DNA from: Schistosoma haematobium
Lineage: Eukaryota > Platyhelminthes > Trematoda > Strigeidida > Schistosomatidae
Length of the DNA stretch: 64,000 bases
NCBI RefSeq assembly: GCF_000699445.3
Contig: NC_067195.1
Location: forward strand, 86,066,569-86,130,568
Direction: 5' to 3'
Part shown: positions 14,901-23,759 of the stretch, one piece after another
Layout: every line of letters starts with the position of its first letter
Numbering within the stretch: position 1 is the stretch's first letter
Position numbers and translations under genes: made by a program
Notes under the pieces: generated by a model
The model's database searches: none
What the model was told of the DNA's origin: nothing
The model's input: the letters and a program-made list of their open reading frames with translations, nothing else

Positions 14901-17180
14901 CAAAGCGTTTGTGTAATATTGGTATCAATGTCAAGGTTGGACTTGATAGTTTCAAATGCATTGAGAATCGGGTAGAATATTAATAGTAAGTGTATTTCTT
15001 GCTATATGCCAACGAGTAGAAAAATTTACATTTCTGACGTTTTGTAACTTAATATAAGCCGCTTTTTCAGAGTAAATAAACAACCAAATTAAATTAACAC
15101 AAGTTTAAATAGTACAAAGGAAAGCAATGCTTTCCCACTCCTGATTTGACCATCCTGATTGCTTCGACCATTGATGGAGCGAAATCTATAGGAAGGTTTG
15201 TGTGTGCTGCTTCGATGTCCGGTGGTTTTAATGGGACGGATTTACCCAAGAGTTCCTCAAAGTGTTTTACCTACCTATCTCACTGCTCTTGAGTTTCAGT
15301 GATTGGCTTGCCTTATTTTTATTTAACTGGTCTTTCTGGTCTATTATATTTTCCATTCAGTTGCTCCGGTGTATTATATAAGTGTCTCATGTTTCCTTCT
15401 CTTAAAGCTTTTTCCGCTGTAGCTGCAAGATCTTCCACGCATTTCTGCTTGTCAGGTCTAATGCTTTTCTTCGCCCACTTATTTGCTTCTATGTATTCTG
15501 CCTGTTCCTTGACTTCTCTGCTCTTGTTCAAATGTTGTTGATCACTGTCTTTTTATTTATTCGTTGGTGCGTCTTTCCTAATATGTCTATTGAGTTTCAC
15601 CTTATATATTGGTGCTTGTTTCGGTTCATTACGTTGTGGCATGTTGCAGTTATTGCTCCCTTAATCCGTCCTCAATTGTTCTGCACACTAGTTTCCTCTT
15701 TTTAGAGTATAACTTGTGAGGCCTGGAATCTGTTGCTAAGACCTATCTTAAATTCTTTGAGTTTGTCAGTATCTCAAAAGAAGACTGTATTAAACATATG
15801 AGATGCTGTTTCTACGGTTGTTCAGTGCTTCTTTAGCTTCAGTTTCATCTGTATATATGATCGATATGATTCTCTGCAGTGTCGTTCGGTGAGGCCCATT
15901 TAACTTTGTGCGTGTTTGTAAGGGAATATAGTGCCACCCATGACTTTGTTGAAGGGATATAAATTTGAAAAGCTCTCACTATTTTAGATTTTTTTCTCCC
16001 AGTTATTCGATGTCATTCCATGATATATCCATACCCACAATTCTTGTGAATGATGATCCTTCAACTTGTAGGGCAGAGTTTAAATGGTCTATTTCGGTTA
16101 GCGTTTTTTAGCAAGGTAGTTTTCTAGGCGATGGGCTTGTTGACACCATGGTCACCCCTCCTCCTTTATCTGGAATTCGGAACGGCATTAAACGTAGGAG
16201 TACAGGTGAAGTTACAGTAAAATGGAAACCTGTCAATATACCGTGCCAGTAAACCGTTTTCTACTGTAGTGAGAAAAATGTCAGTCAATATGGGACGTCG
16301 TAGTAAACCTATGGTGACATCAAATGTTTGTGTAGAAATTTCACCGTTGAATTTTATATACATAGTGCATTTTATTGATAATTTCTTGATGATGATACCC
16401 ACAATGATAGTAGTATCTATTTTTGGAACCTAATGGGAATTAATTGAGCAGAATATTTTGCATTCATATATCTGTACTTTATTTAGATAACTAAAATGAC
16501 TATTATTTAAAGCAATTACTTTATATATTTTTAAACTTTATTCAGCTACAATCCGTCGACGATTCAATAAACCAGCCGCAGCTGTACGTGCTCGTATGGC
16601 ACAGAAATGTAAAGATGAACGACGTTTTGGTCGTATACCTAATTCCAATGGAAATCCATGTATAGATGGAAATTCTGATTGTAATAATACACCATCACCA
16701 GTTGCTGCTATTTCATCTAGTCGATCAGGTACAAGAAAAACTCGTAAACGACCAGCTAATTCAACATCAACATCATCATGTTCATCTCATTCATTAAATG
16801 GTATAAAACAACCATGTACACCAAATTATAATATTTATCAAATGAATATTACCAATGATGATTGTTGTTCATCAACAACAGATTCTAATCAACTTCCACC
16901 GATAAATTTATCACCTAATGGTATGAATTTAAGTGGTATCGGTGATGATGTCAATGGGGAATATGATTGTATGCTACAAACATCTTTGGATGATTCATTT
17001 ACATTATTAGATCAATCTGATGTTGTGAATTATCCTCAAATTTATCCGCTTGTTAATCATATCACAACAATCCCATCATCATCACCAATAATTACAATGA
17101 CTAATGGAGTAAATAATATCAATGGTTCATGTAATCTATCTAATACATCGTGTATATCAATATTTTCCAATGATCCATAG
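1872..17180 (+). CDS. BEN-domain-like gene, two 3'-terminal coding exons
   Basis: Probable nuclear DNA-binding or co-regulator protein. Exon 1872-2064 and exon 16546-17180 join in phase (1 nt + 2 nt, forming a Thr codon). The joined product reads ...EWTRATCALMACLF... RLPSNLVAYVV-T-TIRRRF... AVRARMAQKCKDERR. This fits the BEN fold: a helix with a hydrophobic core, a 'F/L-x-R-x-x-x-A-x-S-x-x-G' turn, and a final helix ending in a conserved KC-x-D/E. From memory it resembles Drosophila Insensitive and related BEN proteins. The remaining residues form a Ser/Asn/Thr-rich, low-complexity tail ending at TAG 17178-17180. The 5' part of the gene is outside the window. The splice signals and domain continuity are seen; the BEN assignment is by eye. 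Confidence 0.7.
2640..2798 (-). repeat. tRNA-derived SINE (family B) with decayed hammerhead
   Basis: On the minus strand the order is a tRNA-like segment with a B-box-like GGGTTCGAATCC, then a ribozyme-like segment with stem I GCACTG/CAGTGC, stem II GTCC...GGAC and GAAAC, then the tail shared with 20765-21150. The catalytic CTGANGA box has decayed (TTCCGAA), so cleavage is not expected. An (AT)n tract follows at about 2797-2819. Confidence 0.7.
3195..3752 (+). repeat. Interspersed repeat R1 with (AAAT)n tail
   Basis: A 0.55 kb repeat ends in AAATAAATAAAT. It also occurs at 5404-5745 (-) and 30727-31450 (-), with stubs near 29900 and 32165. Pieces of open frame are conserved between copies (WGESVLPLEMLSHGHAY; PLPCGSD). 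In the copy near 31 kb it continues upstream into an RTE-type reverse transcriptase, so R1 is probably the 3' part of a third RTE family. The A-rich tail supports retroposition. Confidence 0.65.
3756..4295. other. A+T-rich intronic sequence, nothing recognised
   Basis: No open frame, repeat family or RNA gene was recognised here. Confidence 0.5.
4300..4560 (-). pseudogene. Perere-3-like RTE LINE, 3' ORF remnant
   Basis: The reverse complement matches the same region as 25885-26190: the C-terminal part of an RTE ORF that encodes an RKRGRPK-like stretch, then the short 3' end. It is strongly decayed and lacks the GTAA-type tail. Confidence 0.55.
4565..5400. other. A+T-rich intronic sequence
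   Basis: It contains a short TA microsatellite near 5052-5070. The open frame at 4978-5274 is Ile/Tyr/Phe-rich low-complexity sequence and is not considered a gene. Confidence 0.5.
5404..5745 (-). repeat. R1 repeat, partial
   Basis: A minus-strand copy of R1 keeping the 3' half (PLPCGSD and PPVSVWAPGQY segments). It lacks most of the 5' half present at 3195-3460. Its order around 5640 (GATACTGTAACCAATGTGCACC) shows the uninterrupted arrangement that is broken in the copy at 30727-31450. Confidence 0.65.
5765..7720. other. Intronic A+T-rich sequence with short (TTG)n tract
   Basis: No gene was recognised. A (TTG)n run lies at about 6296-6318 and ATT-rich runs near 6178. The open frame at 7386-7649 has no recognisable domain and no flanking repeat match. 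Confidence 0.4.
7725..7870 (-). mobile_element. SR2-like LINE 3' terminus
   Basis: The reverse complement corresponds to the last part of the SR2-like element (compare 43165-43245), with the TGAC-repeat tail appearing here as GTCAGTCAGTCA at about 7731. The fragment continues into the shared 3' UTR motif (GATGCAGTTGTCGA) also seen at 21858. Confidence 0.65.
8425..8490 (+). mobile_element. SR2-like LINE 3' terminus, short
   Basis: Sense-strand copy of the same terminal segment, ending in TGACTGACTGAG. It is inverted relative to 7725-7870, so about 0.75 kb lies between two inverted SR2 ends. Confidence 0.6.
8660..8785 (+). repeat. Repeat C (leader segment of Sm-alpha-like composites)
   Basis: Related segments occur at 11485-11600, 20285-20455, 28925-29050 and 29215-29375 (shared TGTTGGCATATGTGC and CCACGATATTGCC). 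In several places it abuts a hammerhead SINE, so it may belong to a composite retroposon. Confidence 0.55.
8935..9045 (+). repeat. Sm-alpha-like SINE fragment, decayed hammerhead
   Basis: It carries CCAG-CTAACGA-GTCCCAAATAGGAC-GAAAC followed by the downstream stem I arm CTTGGAT. Stem II is perfect, but the core G5 is A, so the ribozyme should be inactive. Confidence 0.65.
9050..9840. other. Intronic sequence, nothing recognised
   Basis: A+T-rich, with short TTA/ATT runs near 9180. No gene or repeat match was identified. Confidence 0.4.
9846..10006 (+). repeat. tRNA-derived SINE (family B) carrying an intact-looking hammerhead
   Basis: A tRNA-like head with a B-box match GGTTCGAATC at 9895-9904 is followed by the ribozyme at 9930-9975 and by the family tail (CCAGTGTTTTCAGG then TTTTCCATGGTGATC). 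Relatives lie at 2640, 20550, 20765-21150 and 25400. The B box suggests RNA polymerase III transcription; that is inference. Confidence 0.75.
9930..9975 (+). ncRNA. Hammerhead ribozyme, all core positions conserved
   Basis: Stem I is CACTG (9931-9935) with CAGTG (9970-9974). The core CTGAGGA (9936-9942) fits C-U-G-A-N-G-A. Stem II is GTCC (9943-9946) and GGAC (9954-9957) with a 7-nt loop. GAA is at 9958-9960. The minimal stem III is AC/GT with loop AACC, and cleavage is expected after C9969. The very short stem III matches the known Schistosoma satellite-type hammerheads. This is the only copy in the window with no core substitution. Confidence 0.75.
10010..11480. other. Intronic A+T-rich sequence with microsatellites
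   Basis: Short (CA)n near 10216, (TG)n near 10350 and TA tracts near 10538 are present. The open frames at 10905-11325 are low-complexity and show no domain. Confidence 0.45.
11485..11600 (+). repeat. Repeat C copy
   Basis: It matches the segments at 8660 and 28925 (TGATGTTTAGGACCGCAATTGG). It is directly followed by the inverted hammerhead SINE pair. Confidence 0.5.
11605..11850. repeat. Fold-back pair of Sm-alpha-like hammerhead SINEs
   Basis: The left half (11605-11660) is a minus-strand hammerhead segment and the right half (11765-11850) a plus-strand one. They face away from a tRNA-like middle (GACTCAGCAGCTAAGTGG ... GGATTCAAGTTCC). ATCTCAGAGT near 11670 pairs with ACTCTGAGAT near 11757. 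Cores are decayed (CCTACGA and CTAATAA). Confidence 0.65.
11880..11911. repeat. (TA)n microsatellite
   Basis: A run of alternating T and A, directly visible. Confidence 0.9.
12070..12205 (+). mobile_element. Perere-3-like RTE LINE 5' segment
   Basis: A GC-rich island in A+T-rich DNA (TCGGCCTGGAGTCCCTCCGG ... GGGGTTAGCGACCCCATCCC). The antisense segments at 16060-16180 and 18750-18890 resemble it. From memory this is the 5' region of Perere-3/SR3-type elements. Confidence 0.55.
12360..12740 (-). repeat. Candidate solo LTR (boundaries unresolved)
   Basis: On the minus strand a TATAAATA box lies at about 12515-12525 and, 35-40 bp downstream, GGAATAAAAC at about 12480-12486, the usual promoter-R-polyadenylation order of an LTR. 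No matching second copy is in the window and the ends were not fixed, so this is tentative. Confidence 0.3.
12745..13070. other. Intronic sequence, nothing recognised
   Basis: A+T-rich; no repeat match or open frame of interest. Confidence 0.4.
13075..13265. repeat. SINE fragments: family B tail (+) and Sm-alpha-like hammerhead (-)
   Basis: At 13075-13125 there is a family B tail (CCAGTGCTTCAAGGTTTTCC). At 13200-13260, on the minus strand, is GCAG-CTGATAA-GTCCCAAATAGAAT-GAAAC then GTC-CTGGAT. The core G8 is A and stem II is weakened, so it should be inactive. Confidence 0.55.
13270..15055. other. Intronic sequence; possible SINE and ORF1 remnants
   Basis: Near 14285-14400 there is a tRNA-like segment (CCCTAGTAGTTAAAGAGTTTC). 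Near 14895-14965, antisense, are residues reminiscent of the retroelement ORF1 segment at 56455-56600. Neither can be assigned firmly. Confidence 0.3.
15060..16180 (-). pseudogene. Perere-3-like RTE LINE, 5' end to EN-RT linker
   Basis: On the minus strand the most readable part (15319-15531) encodes the linker between endonuclease and RT: ANKWAKKSIRPDKQKCVEDL, then EKALREGNMRHLY and RPERPVK. The endonuclease region (15600-16050) is decayed, and the 5' leader (TTAGCGTTTTTTAGC complement) lies at 16060-16180. It sits in the BEN-like gene intron, antisense to the gene. Confidence 0.65.
16546..17180 (+). CDS. BEN-like gene, last coding exon
   Basis: The acceptor is TTATTCAG (AG at 16544-16545). 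The frame enters with 2 nt completing a Thr codon, continues ACA ATC CGT CGA CGA and stays open to TAG 17178-17180. The first 30 residues complete the BEN-like domain (RRRFNKPAAAVRARMAQKC). The other 180 or so are rich in Ser, Asn, Thr and Pro with poly-Ser runs, and no further domain is seen. Codon use is strongly A/T-ending, unlike the nearby LINE fragments. Confidence 0.8.
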
Positions 17181-18460
17181 GCACACATTTTGTGGTTACT
17201 ATGTAAATGGATTTCTTTTTAAAAAAAAAAATTATAATACTTGATTCAAATTGTCTACTTGTCTTTATGTATGTGAATGTGAGAAAATAAGCAAATCATC
17301 ATCATTATCATCAACAACAACTAATCAACTAACAGCTACCCCCTACATACAGTTAGTTACCGGGTAATATTATTCTTTCAATTTCTTCATCTGTAATTCG
17401 GTTGTGCTGTTGTATTATTAGCCTTCCATTTTCATTTTATTTATTTCTTTGTATTTTTCTAAATGTATTTTTATTGAATCATAAGTAAATAAGTGATGTT
17501 TTTTTATTCAGATGTCAGAGAGATAAAGAGAAAAAGGGAGAGGAGTTAGGAGTAGGAACAGTAGAGTAGGTACCTTGAAGATCAATTCCGAAATCAATGC
17601 CTACAATCACAGTAGTTATGGTTGTTGTTGTTGTCTGAAATAATACTTACTATAAAATCTACAATATATTTTTGATATTTTCTATCAATTATTCAATCGA
17701 ATTATTTCATTTAGATATTTCGAATATATATTAGATGAATATGTCATTCACACTATTGTGCCTAATTCTCACTTTGACTCATTCTTTCTCTCCATGTGCG
17801 TGTGTGCGTGCACGTGTGTGTGTGTGTGTGTGTGTAACTTCCCTTTTTTGTATAAATCATATTTGAATTATTATTATTCATTATTGTAATGTATTAATAT
17901 GGATTCATTAAGCAGTAAAAAAGGTGGTTACTAATGCTCACCATGATCCGGTCATTGTTTATTTTGATATCTAAAACAAGAAAACAAAAAAAAAGAAAAA
18001 TGATCTATTCATTTCACGGTCTTCCTTTCAATTTTTCATTTTGTTTTATTCATTTTATTCTGGTTTACTTTTTAAAATAAAACATTTTTATTTCGTTTCA
18101 ATGTTAAACGACTAGTTATTGGTCACTTGTGTGGTTATTTTTGGTGTTGATGTTGTTGTTGGTTGGTGCTGGTGGTGGTGGTGCTGGTAATAATGATGTT
18201 ATTGTTCTGTTCTCCTTTTTTTATTCAACATTATCAAAGTTCATTCCTTTTTCGGTGATCTTGTTAATAATCATCATCATAATAATAATCATAAAGCTCA
18301 AAAGTAAAATAGGACAATATAACTGTTTACTTTAATTAAATAGTATGAATATTGATTATTATTGATCATTACAGGATGTTTTGTTTTGTTTTTCGGGCCT
18401 TTTCTTTGTCATTTATATATGAGTTAGTGGTTTCAACGACCATCTCTGTGCTAATGTGGT
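17181..18460 (+). other. Presumed 3' UTR and downstream flank of the BEN-like gene
   Basis: A+T-rich, with A runs at about 17221, a (TG)n tract at about 17815-17834 and GGT/GTT runs near 18140-18190. An AATAAA at 18076-18081 is one possible polyadenylation signal; several near-matches exist, so the transcript end is not fixed. Confidence 0.35.
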
Positions 18461-18464
18461 GTGG

Positions 18465-18525
18465 CAACTCGAACTGATGTACGTACGTACGAAGTTCTAC
18501 GTTGTTACTGACTGACTGAATTAAT
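18465..18525 (+). mobile_element. SR2-like LINE 3' terminus, short
   Basis: Terminal segment with GCTAATGTGGTGTGGCAAC and an ending TGACTGACTGAA. Only the extreme 3' end is present, as expected for 5' truncation. Confidence 0.6.
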
Positions 18526-18749
18526 GGTTTGTTTGTTTGTTTCTTTGCATGTCTATCAAATATACAATTGAATGAATGTATGAATTTATTCAGATATTCA
18601 ATTACATAACCATCATTATTTTAAACAAAGTATATCATTATAATGTACACAAATGTATATGCAATAGGTGTGATATATACACTTTCTTAATCCTCCTATC
18701 ATTGAATCTATCCACCATTCTCTTCTATTTTTAATTGTAATCATTATGA

Positions 18750-18890
18750 TGAATAGTTCTGGTTAGCGGTTTTTTTTTCTTCTTTTTAACGTGTTAGTTT
18801 TCTACAAGATGAGATCGCTAACCCCATGCTCAACTCTCGTCTTTTATCCGGGCTTGGGACTGATAGTGATTCTAGAAAAGCTATAGATGG
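18750..18890 (-). mobile_element. Perere-3-like RTE LINE 5' segment, decayed
   Basis: The minus strand resembles 12070-12205 (GGGCTTGGGACTG, GATCGCTAACCCCATGC and TTAGCG motifs). Confidence 0.45.
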
Positions 18891-19539
18891 ACTTCATTAT
18901 AAATATCCTATCTATTTATTACATAACATAATTATCTCAATTATTGTTATGACAATATTAACATTCCTACTTTTAATGAATTCAACAACAACTAAAAGAT
19001 ATTGTCTAACTTCTTCTTCTTTTGCATTTTTGATCTCTCAATGTTTTTTCTTATTGTTTTTTTTTAAATTGGGTTTTATTTCATTATTATGATTGTTATT
19101 TTCGGTTAAACTGATGTTACTGGATCATCTGATGTTGTTTATTCATGTTAAACAAATTGCTTATTATTATTATACTTGTAAATCTATCTACTAAAGTATT
19201 ATGCATTCCCTTTCCCCCACCCCGCCTCCAATTTAATTCTTCATTGATCGTCACTAGGCGTGTATCATCTCCTATATGAGTTTCTTTGATTATGTAACAT
19301 TGAATCCGGTGCACCTTCTATAAAATATCAAATACAATTGCTTTATTTAAACAAATACTGCAATTATTATTATTTGTAATTTGTGTTTTATTCAATTATT
19401 GTCTCTTTTGTTTTCTCTTCAGTAGATCTTCTCATTTGATTTATTGATATAATTTGATCGTTTTTTTCTTCAATTTAATTTATTATTGTATATCATTCAA
19501 TAGTTGCCTTCAATTTATAATCAATTACTTAATTCCCCT

Positions 19540-19611
19540 TATCCTCAGACTATACTCCTCCACAAGGAGTAACAGGCATAAGTAAAGTAAGTAAGTAAGT
19601 CCTCTTATCCT

Positions 19612-19662
<51 letters not shown>

Positions 19663-19665
19663 TAC
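19540..19665 (+). mobile_element. Perere-3-like LINE 3' end with GTAA tail, then (TA)n
   Basis: CACAAGGAGTAACAGGCATAAGTAAAG then (GTAA)n is the counterpart of the minus-strand end at 25885-25920. A long (AT)n microsatellite follows at about 19617-19659. Confidence 0.55.
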
Positions 19666-19832
19666 AATGTGTATTTGTTTAATTTTTATGTAAGTCAATG
19701 TGAATTGATGAAAGTTATTCATTACACATATACACACACACAAACAAACAAAACGATTACATCCCAATTGATAAAACTAAACATTGAAACAAACATTCTT
19801 GTATTTCACTGTTGTTGTTACTGTGGTTGTTG

Positions 19833-19837
<5 letters not shown>

Positions 19838-19865
<28 letters not shown>

Positions 19866-19882
19866 CATTATTATTATTATTA
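19838..19882. repeat. (ATT)n microsatellite
   Basis: A trinucleotide run with one interruption; it creates the poly-Ile open frame at 19669-20040. Confidence 0.9.
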
Positions 19883-20123
19883 ATTTATACATAAATATCG
19901 GTCTACATCCCTTTTTTCATGGATTAACAAAGAACAAATATGCGCGTCTCTTTAAAAAAAGTTGTTTATTATTAATTACAATAATAATGAAATTTTATTT
20001 TGTAATGTTTACTTGTATTATTACTGAGTTAATGATGTAAGATCTGTGTTTTATCTTTCGAGCTGGTATGTAGCCAATCTAGGGATGATTACATTATAAA
20101 GTCTACAGTGGATATTTTAAGCA

Positions 20124-20455
20124 AAGACGGATAGTGGCTAACAGTGGTATCTAAGACGCATGTTTCGTCTTATTTGGGACTCATCGGCCGGATGTACCTG
20201 TATCCCAGAGTTGACATTCACCCTGGAACCCGAACCCAGTACCGTTCGCTTCAAACGCTATCGCGTTATCCACCTAACTACTGAGTCCTGATAGCCACCT
20301 GCTTGTCCAATGGGGTGAAGTTTAAATTCATTTAGTACTGTTTGCTTGTATCTTCCCATTGTTGTTTAGGAACTTCAATTAATCAGTCTGTTGTTGGCAT
20401 ATGTGCATCATGTGCGGACTGCCACGATATTGCCCTAAGTCACAAGCTTTTTTAG
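20124..20455 (-). repeat. Sm-alpha-like SINE with near-intact hammerhead plus repeat C
   Basis: Minus-strand order: repeat C segment, tRNA-like head with A-box-like TAGTTAGGTGG and B-box-like GGGTTCGGGTTCC, then GGCCGATGAGTCCC...GAC-GAAAC and GTC. The core box reads CCGATGA, one change (U4 to C) from the catalytic consensus. The 330-bp unit is almost the same as 29050-29375. Confidence 0.7.
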
Positions 20456-20549
20456 TTGTTATAAAGTAGAATAACTAGTTAGTAAGATATAGGTGATCTT
20501 ACATGGCGAAAATAATTTGATTTAAATTCATGGATTGTACTTATCATAG

Positions 20550-20650
20550 AATGTTCCTAGTCAGGTCATTGGTGTGGACTGTTACCATGTCCCACAATAG
20601 GATGAAGCAACTGATCAGTTCTCTGTGGTTTCCATTTATACTTCAATTGG
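20550..20650 (+). repeat. Family B SINE remnant
   Basis: GTCCCACAATAGGATGAAGC with flanking tail resembles the ribozyme segment of family B, but the core is lost. Confidence 0.45.
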
Positions 20651-20764
20651 GATCATAGAAAATTAATTTCTTATTTCTATGGGGTCATTGCTTAGAAGAG
20701 AATTTTAATTTATTTAGCTTAAAAAAACAATAATCAGTATAGGGTTGTAGAAATTATTAAGTTT

Positions 20765-21150
20765 TTGATTCAGATCATGAACCGATTGATGTTAGACTAC
20801 CGTTGAAAATCTGAAAGCACTGAACGGACGTTTCATCTTGTTTTGAGACTCCTTAGCAGTACGCGTCCACGGTCCCACTTCGCGAGATTCCAACCCACGG
20901 CCTTGAGTCTCGCACACGAACGCTTAACCTCTAGACCACTCAGCTGGCATTCAAAGATGTTAACTTCTACTACCAACCAATCCACGAAATTGCGCGACCA
21001 TCTTCCATTATATTGAGTTAGATACCTGTCACGGCTTCCCGCGAGCGGGGTCGTAGATGCGCACTGTTGAGGAGTCCCACAATGGGACGAAACGGCCGTC
21101 CAGTGCTTCCAGGTTTTCAATGGTGGTCTAACATCAATCGGTTCATGATC
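20765..21150. repeat. Inverted pair of family B hammerhead SINEs
   Basis: The minus-strand copy (20765-20945) and plus-strand copy (about 21010-21150) have outer ends that are reverse complements (TGAACCGATTGATGTTAGAC and its inverse at 21128-21147). The right copy has stem I GCACTG/CAGTGC, perfect stem II, GAAAC and a GTC site, with only C3 changed (TTGAGGA). The left copy has core CTAAGGA and a GTT site. Confidence 0.75.
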
Positions 21151-21774
21151 TCAATCAAACACTTAATAATCTCCATAACCCTACACTGATAATATTTAAA
21201 TTATCATACTTCGCCAAGAATCTTCAGTGCTAATTTATCTGATTATGACTTATCAATAAAGTCGAGGTTCCCAAAACAACCATCTCTTATGCTAAAGAGA
21301 TTCGGAGTGATCTGTGAAAAAATCGGTCCGTCAATTTCACTTAGAGAATCTGAGGGAAGTTTCAATATGAATCGTATAAGGTCAAGATTACAGTATCAAT
21401 GTTTCACATCATTTATTACCATCTTCAACGCACATCCCAACTTTGACGATAAACTCCCATATCTGATAAATTACCATGAAATAACTGACACAATCTTTAG
21501 AAAATTTAACAAACAATTGTTGATTTCAAGTTGTTACATCATTCTTCTAATTGGGAATCTTAGGATTGACGTACGTGAGTAGAACTTATATTGAATAACC
21601 AGTTTTTCTGAAGAATAGACTTCTCACAGCACATATTACATACGAATAATTTTAAGTCTAGGTATTCTAGTTCCATATCACAGATACAAAAAAATCAACA
21701 TTAGAAACTTTTCAATTACTTGAGAAATAACTTTAAGTTACTTATAAGTAGACAGTATATTTGTTTAAAATCTG

Positions 21775-22320
21775 GTCAGTCGGTCAGCAACAACAACGTA
21801 GAACTTCGTACTTACGTATATCAGTTCAAGTTGCCATACTACATTAGCACAGAGATGCAGTTGTCGATTCAAGTCCCGTAGTGGTAGAGGTAGTAAGAGT
21901 ATAAGCAGTAATCGGAAACATTAGGGTTTGGAGATGTTAGTTAATTAGTATAATCCAGTGAAATAAATTTGGAAAGAGGAAACAAGGAACATGAAGAATT
22001 CAGAAGATTAGAATTTAGATCACAAGAAGTGGATGTACTTGCACCATTGCAAACGATTTTGAGCCATGTCATTCAAGGTCTCTAACCATCATCTCGCGGT
22101 CCCCAACCAGGTAGTCTACACCTACCAACATGACTCAGTTCACTTGTCAGTGACTTCATGGACTTGTGCCATTTTTTGATGTGGTCGCTCCTAGCCTTAT
22201 CCCAACCTACTCCTACACCATAAAACGTCGCATGTCGAGGCATTCAGTGGTTGGGCATACGTAACACGTGTCCCAGCCATCTCAACTGATGAAGTTTCAC
22301 TACTTCATCAGTTGATTGGC
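21775..22320 (-). pseudogene. SR2-like LINE, 5'-truncated 3' portion
   Basis: Minus-strand copy running from the C-terminal ORF region (22100-22310, including the RLRWLGHVLRMP-type segment) through the TTTTGAGCCATGTCA block to the TGAC tail at about 21778. No open frame is preserved. Its 5' truncation point coincides with the hairpin at 22282-22315. Confidence 0.7.
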
Positions 22321-22372
22321 CATCCTCCTCATGATTTAATTATATTTATTGTTTAAAATATAATTAAATCAT
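22282..22372. repeat. Two consecutive perfect inverted repeats
   Basis: The first has 14-bp arms (22282-22295 and 22302-22315) with a 6-nt loop. The second has 17-bp arms (22331-22347 and 22356-22372) with an 8-nt loop. Both are perfect and lie 15 bp apart, at the 5' truncation edge of the LINE fragment. Confidence 0.85.
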
Positions 22373-22664
22373 AATAAATTTTGTATAATCTAATGAATTA
22401 AAAATAAGATAAGTCGATTATGGTTTCAGTTTTAAGTATTTGATTCCAACAACCCCTTAGATTTAAGGTTCCAGCTATCTAGTTAATATCTATCTATAAA
22501 ACATATTTACAAACTGAAGGAACACTTGTAAAAACCATTAGAATAACATAAATAATGGTGATAAATATTGTCGTGTATAGAGAAGTTCAATATTTGACAA
22601 ATACAATTCAATACGACCGAGCTCACTAGTATTCATATTGCCTATCAAAGTATAAATTGACTAC

Positions 22665-23757
22665 ATGATGAACACCGAATTCATAGTAGTTAATTCTGTG
22701 GAGGTGATATATAAAAGAAAGATTGCATATAAGAGTTCAGAGAAAGAAAGATATGTAGTAATTTTAATCTCAGGGTTTAAGGGAAGACAGAGTGTATACA
22801 CCTACACCATTTTGATCGATTCTGAGTAATGTCACGCAGTCTCCAACCAGCAAGTCCATGAGAATTCAACGTCGGGTCGCCAGATAAACGGAGGGTGTAT
22901 CTCATCGGCTCCTTTTTTGGCGAGGTAAGGTCATGTAAATGACCACACTAGGATCCTGTATGCGTGTTTCGAAGACACAGCATACATCAATGGTACGAGA
23001 CCCTAGAATTTTAGCCAAGGAGGCCTGCTGACCGATTTGACACAGGATGAGTATGTTGAAGGCTCCAATGTGTAGTTTGAAGTGAGGTTTCAGTATACCT
23101 GGGACAATGTTTTGCGCACTAGAATCGTTGACTGTGGTGACACTTGAAGAGGAAGTTCAGAGTTGAAAGCCGAAGTGGGAGCATTAAAAGGAATTGAAGA
23201 GGGGAATTGGTTATGAATACAGTGGTCTTGAGTACTGTTAGAGATATGAGGGCGATTATCACTTCCTGGTTGCCCACGCTGTGGAAGTGTTTTTCTAAAA
23301 GTACATGAAAAGAAAATTTGGTGTTAGTGACCTGCGAGAGTGATTACAGTTCTCAAGGGCTATCTGCTTGAGGTTGGTCACACACGACCCTTGTTTAGGT
23401 CATTTTTGTTTTAGCTCCGTACTTGTGGAGACCTTACCGCCGGAGACGGATATCCGTGGAATAAGGCGAGGTATGCATTTTTAGGGTCGACCTTTTCTAA
23501 CCTCGCTCTTTCTTAGTGGAAAGGGGGGGGGGGCATCGGTGTTATGCTGGTCGTCTAAAGGAAACACCTTACTGCTGCCATACCTCTGTACCGTCAGCAG
23601 TACGGCTTCACTGTCGGACCTTGGATTTGCTGCTTTTAGTCTTACTGTTGTTTAACCAACCTGTCTGGCGTGATATTATCTTGAGATACGACTGTTCCAG
23701 ACAGTATATCTCGATTGGTTCATCTTGACAAGCAAGCCCGACCACCACGTCAAGATA
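22665..23757 (-). mobile_element. Internally deleted SR2-like element (5' end joined to 3' UTR)
   Basis: On the minus strand 23757-22870 matches 39330-40230 of the full SR2-like copy (5' leader, start of ORF, early endonuclease). It then switches directly to the 3' UTR, 22870-22665. About 2.8 kb of endonuclease-RT coding sequence is missing. A G run (about 23523-23533) interrupts the leader. Confidence 0.7.
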
Positions 23758-23759
23758 AA

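Larger units (their letters stand above)
2065..16545 (+). other. 14.5 kb intron of the BEN-like gene
   Basis: The intron is bounded by GTAAGT (2065) and a pyrimidine-rich TTATTCAG acceptor (16544-16545). It holds LINE fragments, tRNA-derived SINEs, microsatellites and long A+T-rich stretches, listed separately. No further exon is needed between the two, because the joined frame is continuous through the domain. Confidence 0.7.

Noticed and set aside
16166..16402. 78-codon minus-strand open frame antisense to the BEN-like acceptor region
   Set aside because: No domain, no conservation with any repeat, and it overlaps the intron end of a supported gene.
19525..20040. Open frames rich in Tyr/Ile/Thr
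   Set aside because: They are translations of (TA)n and (ATT)n microsatellites.
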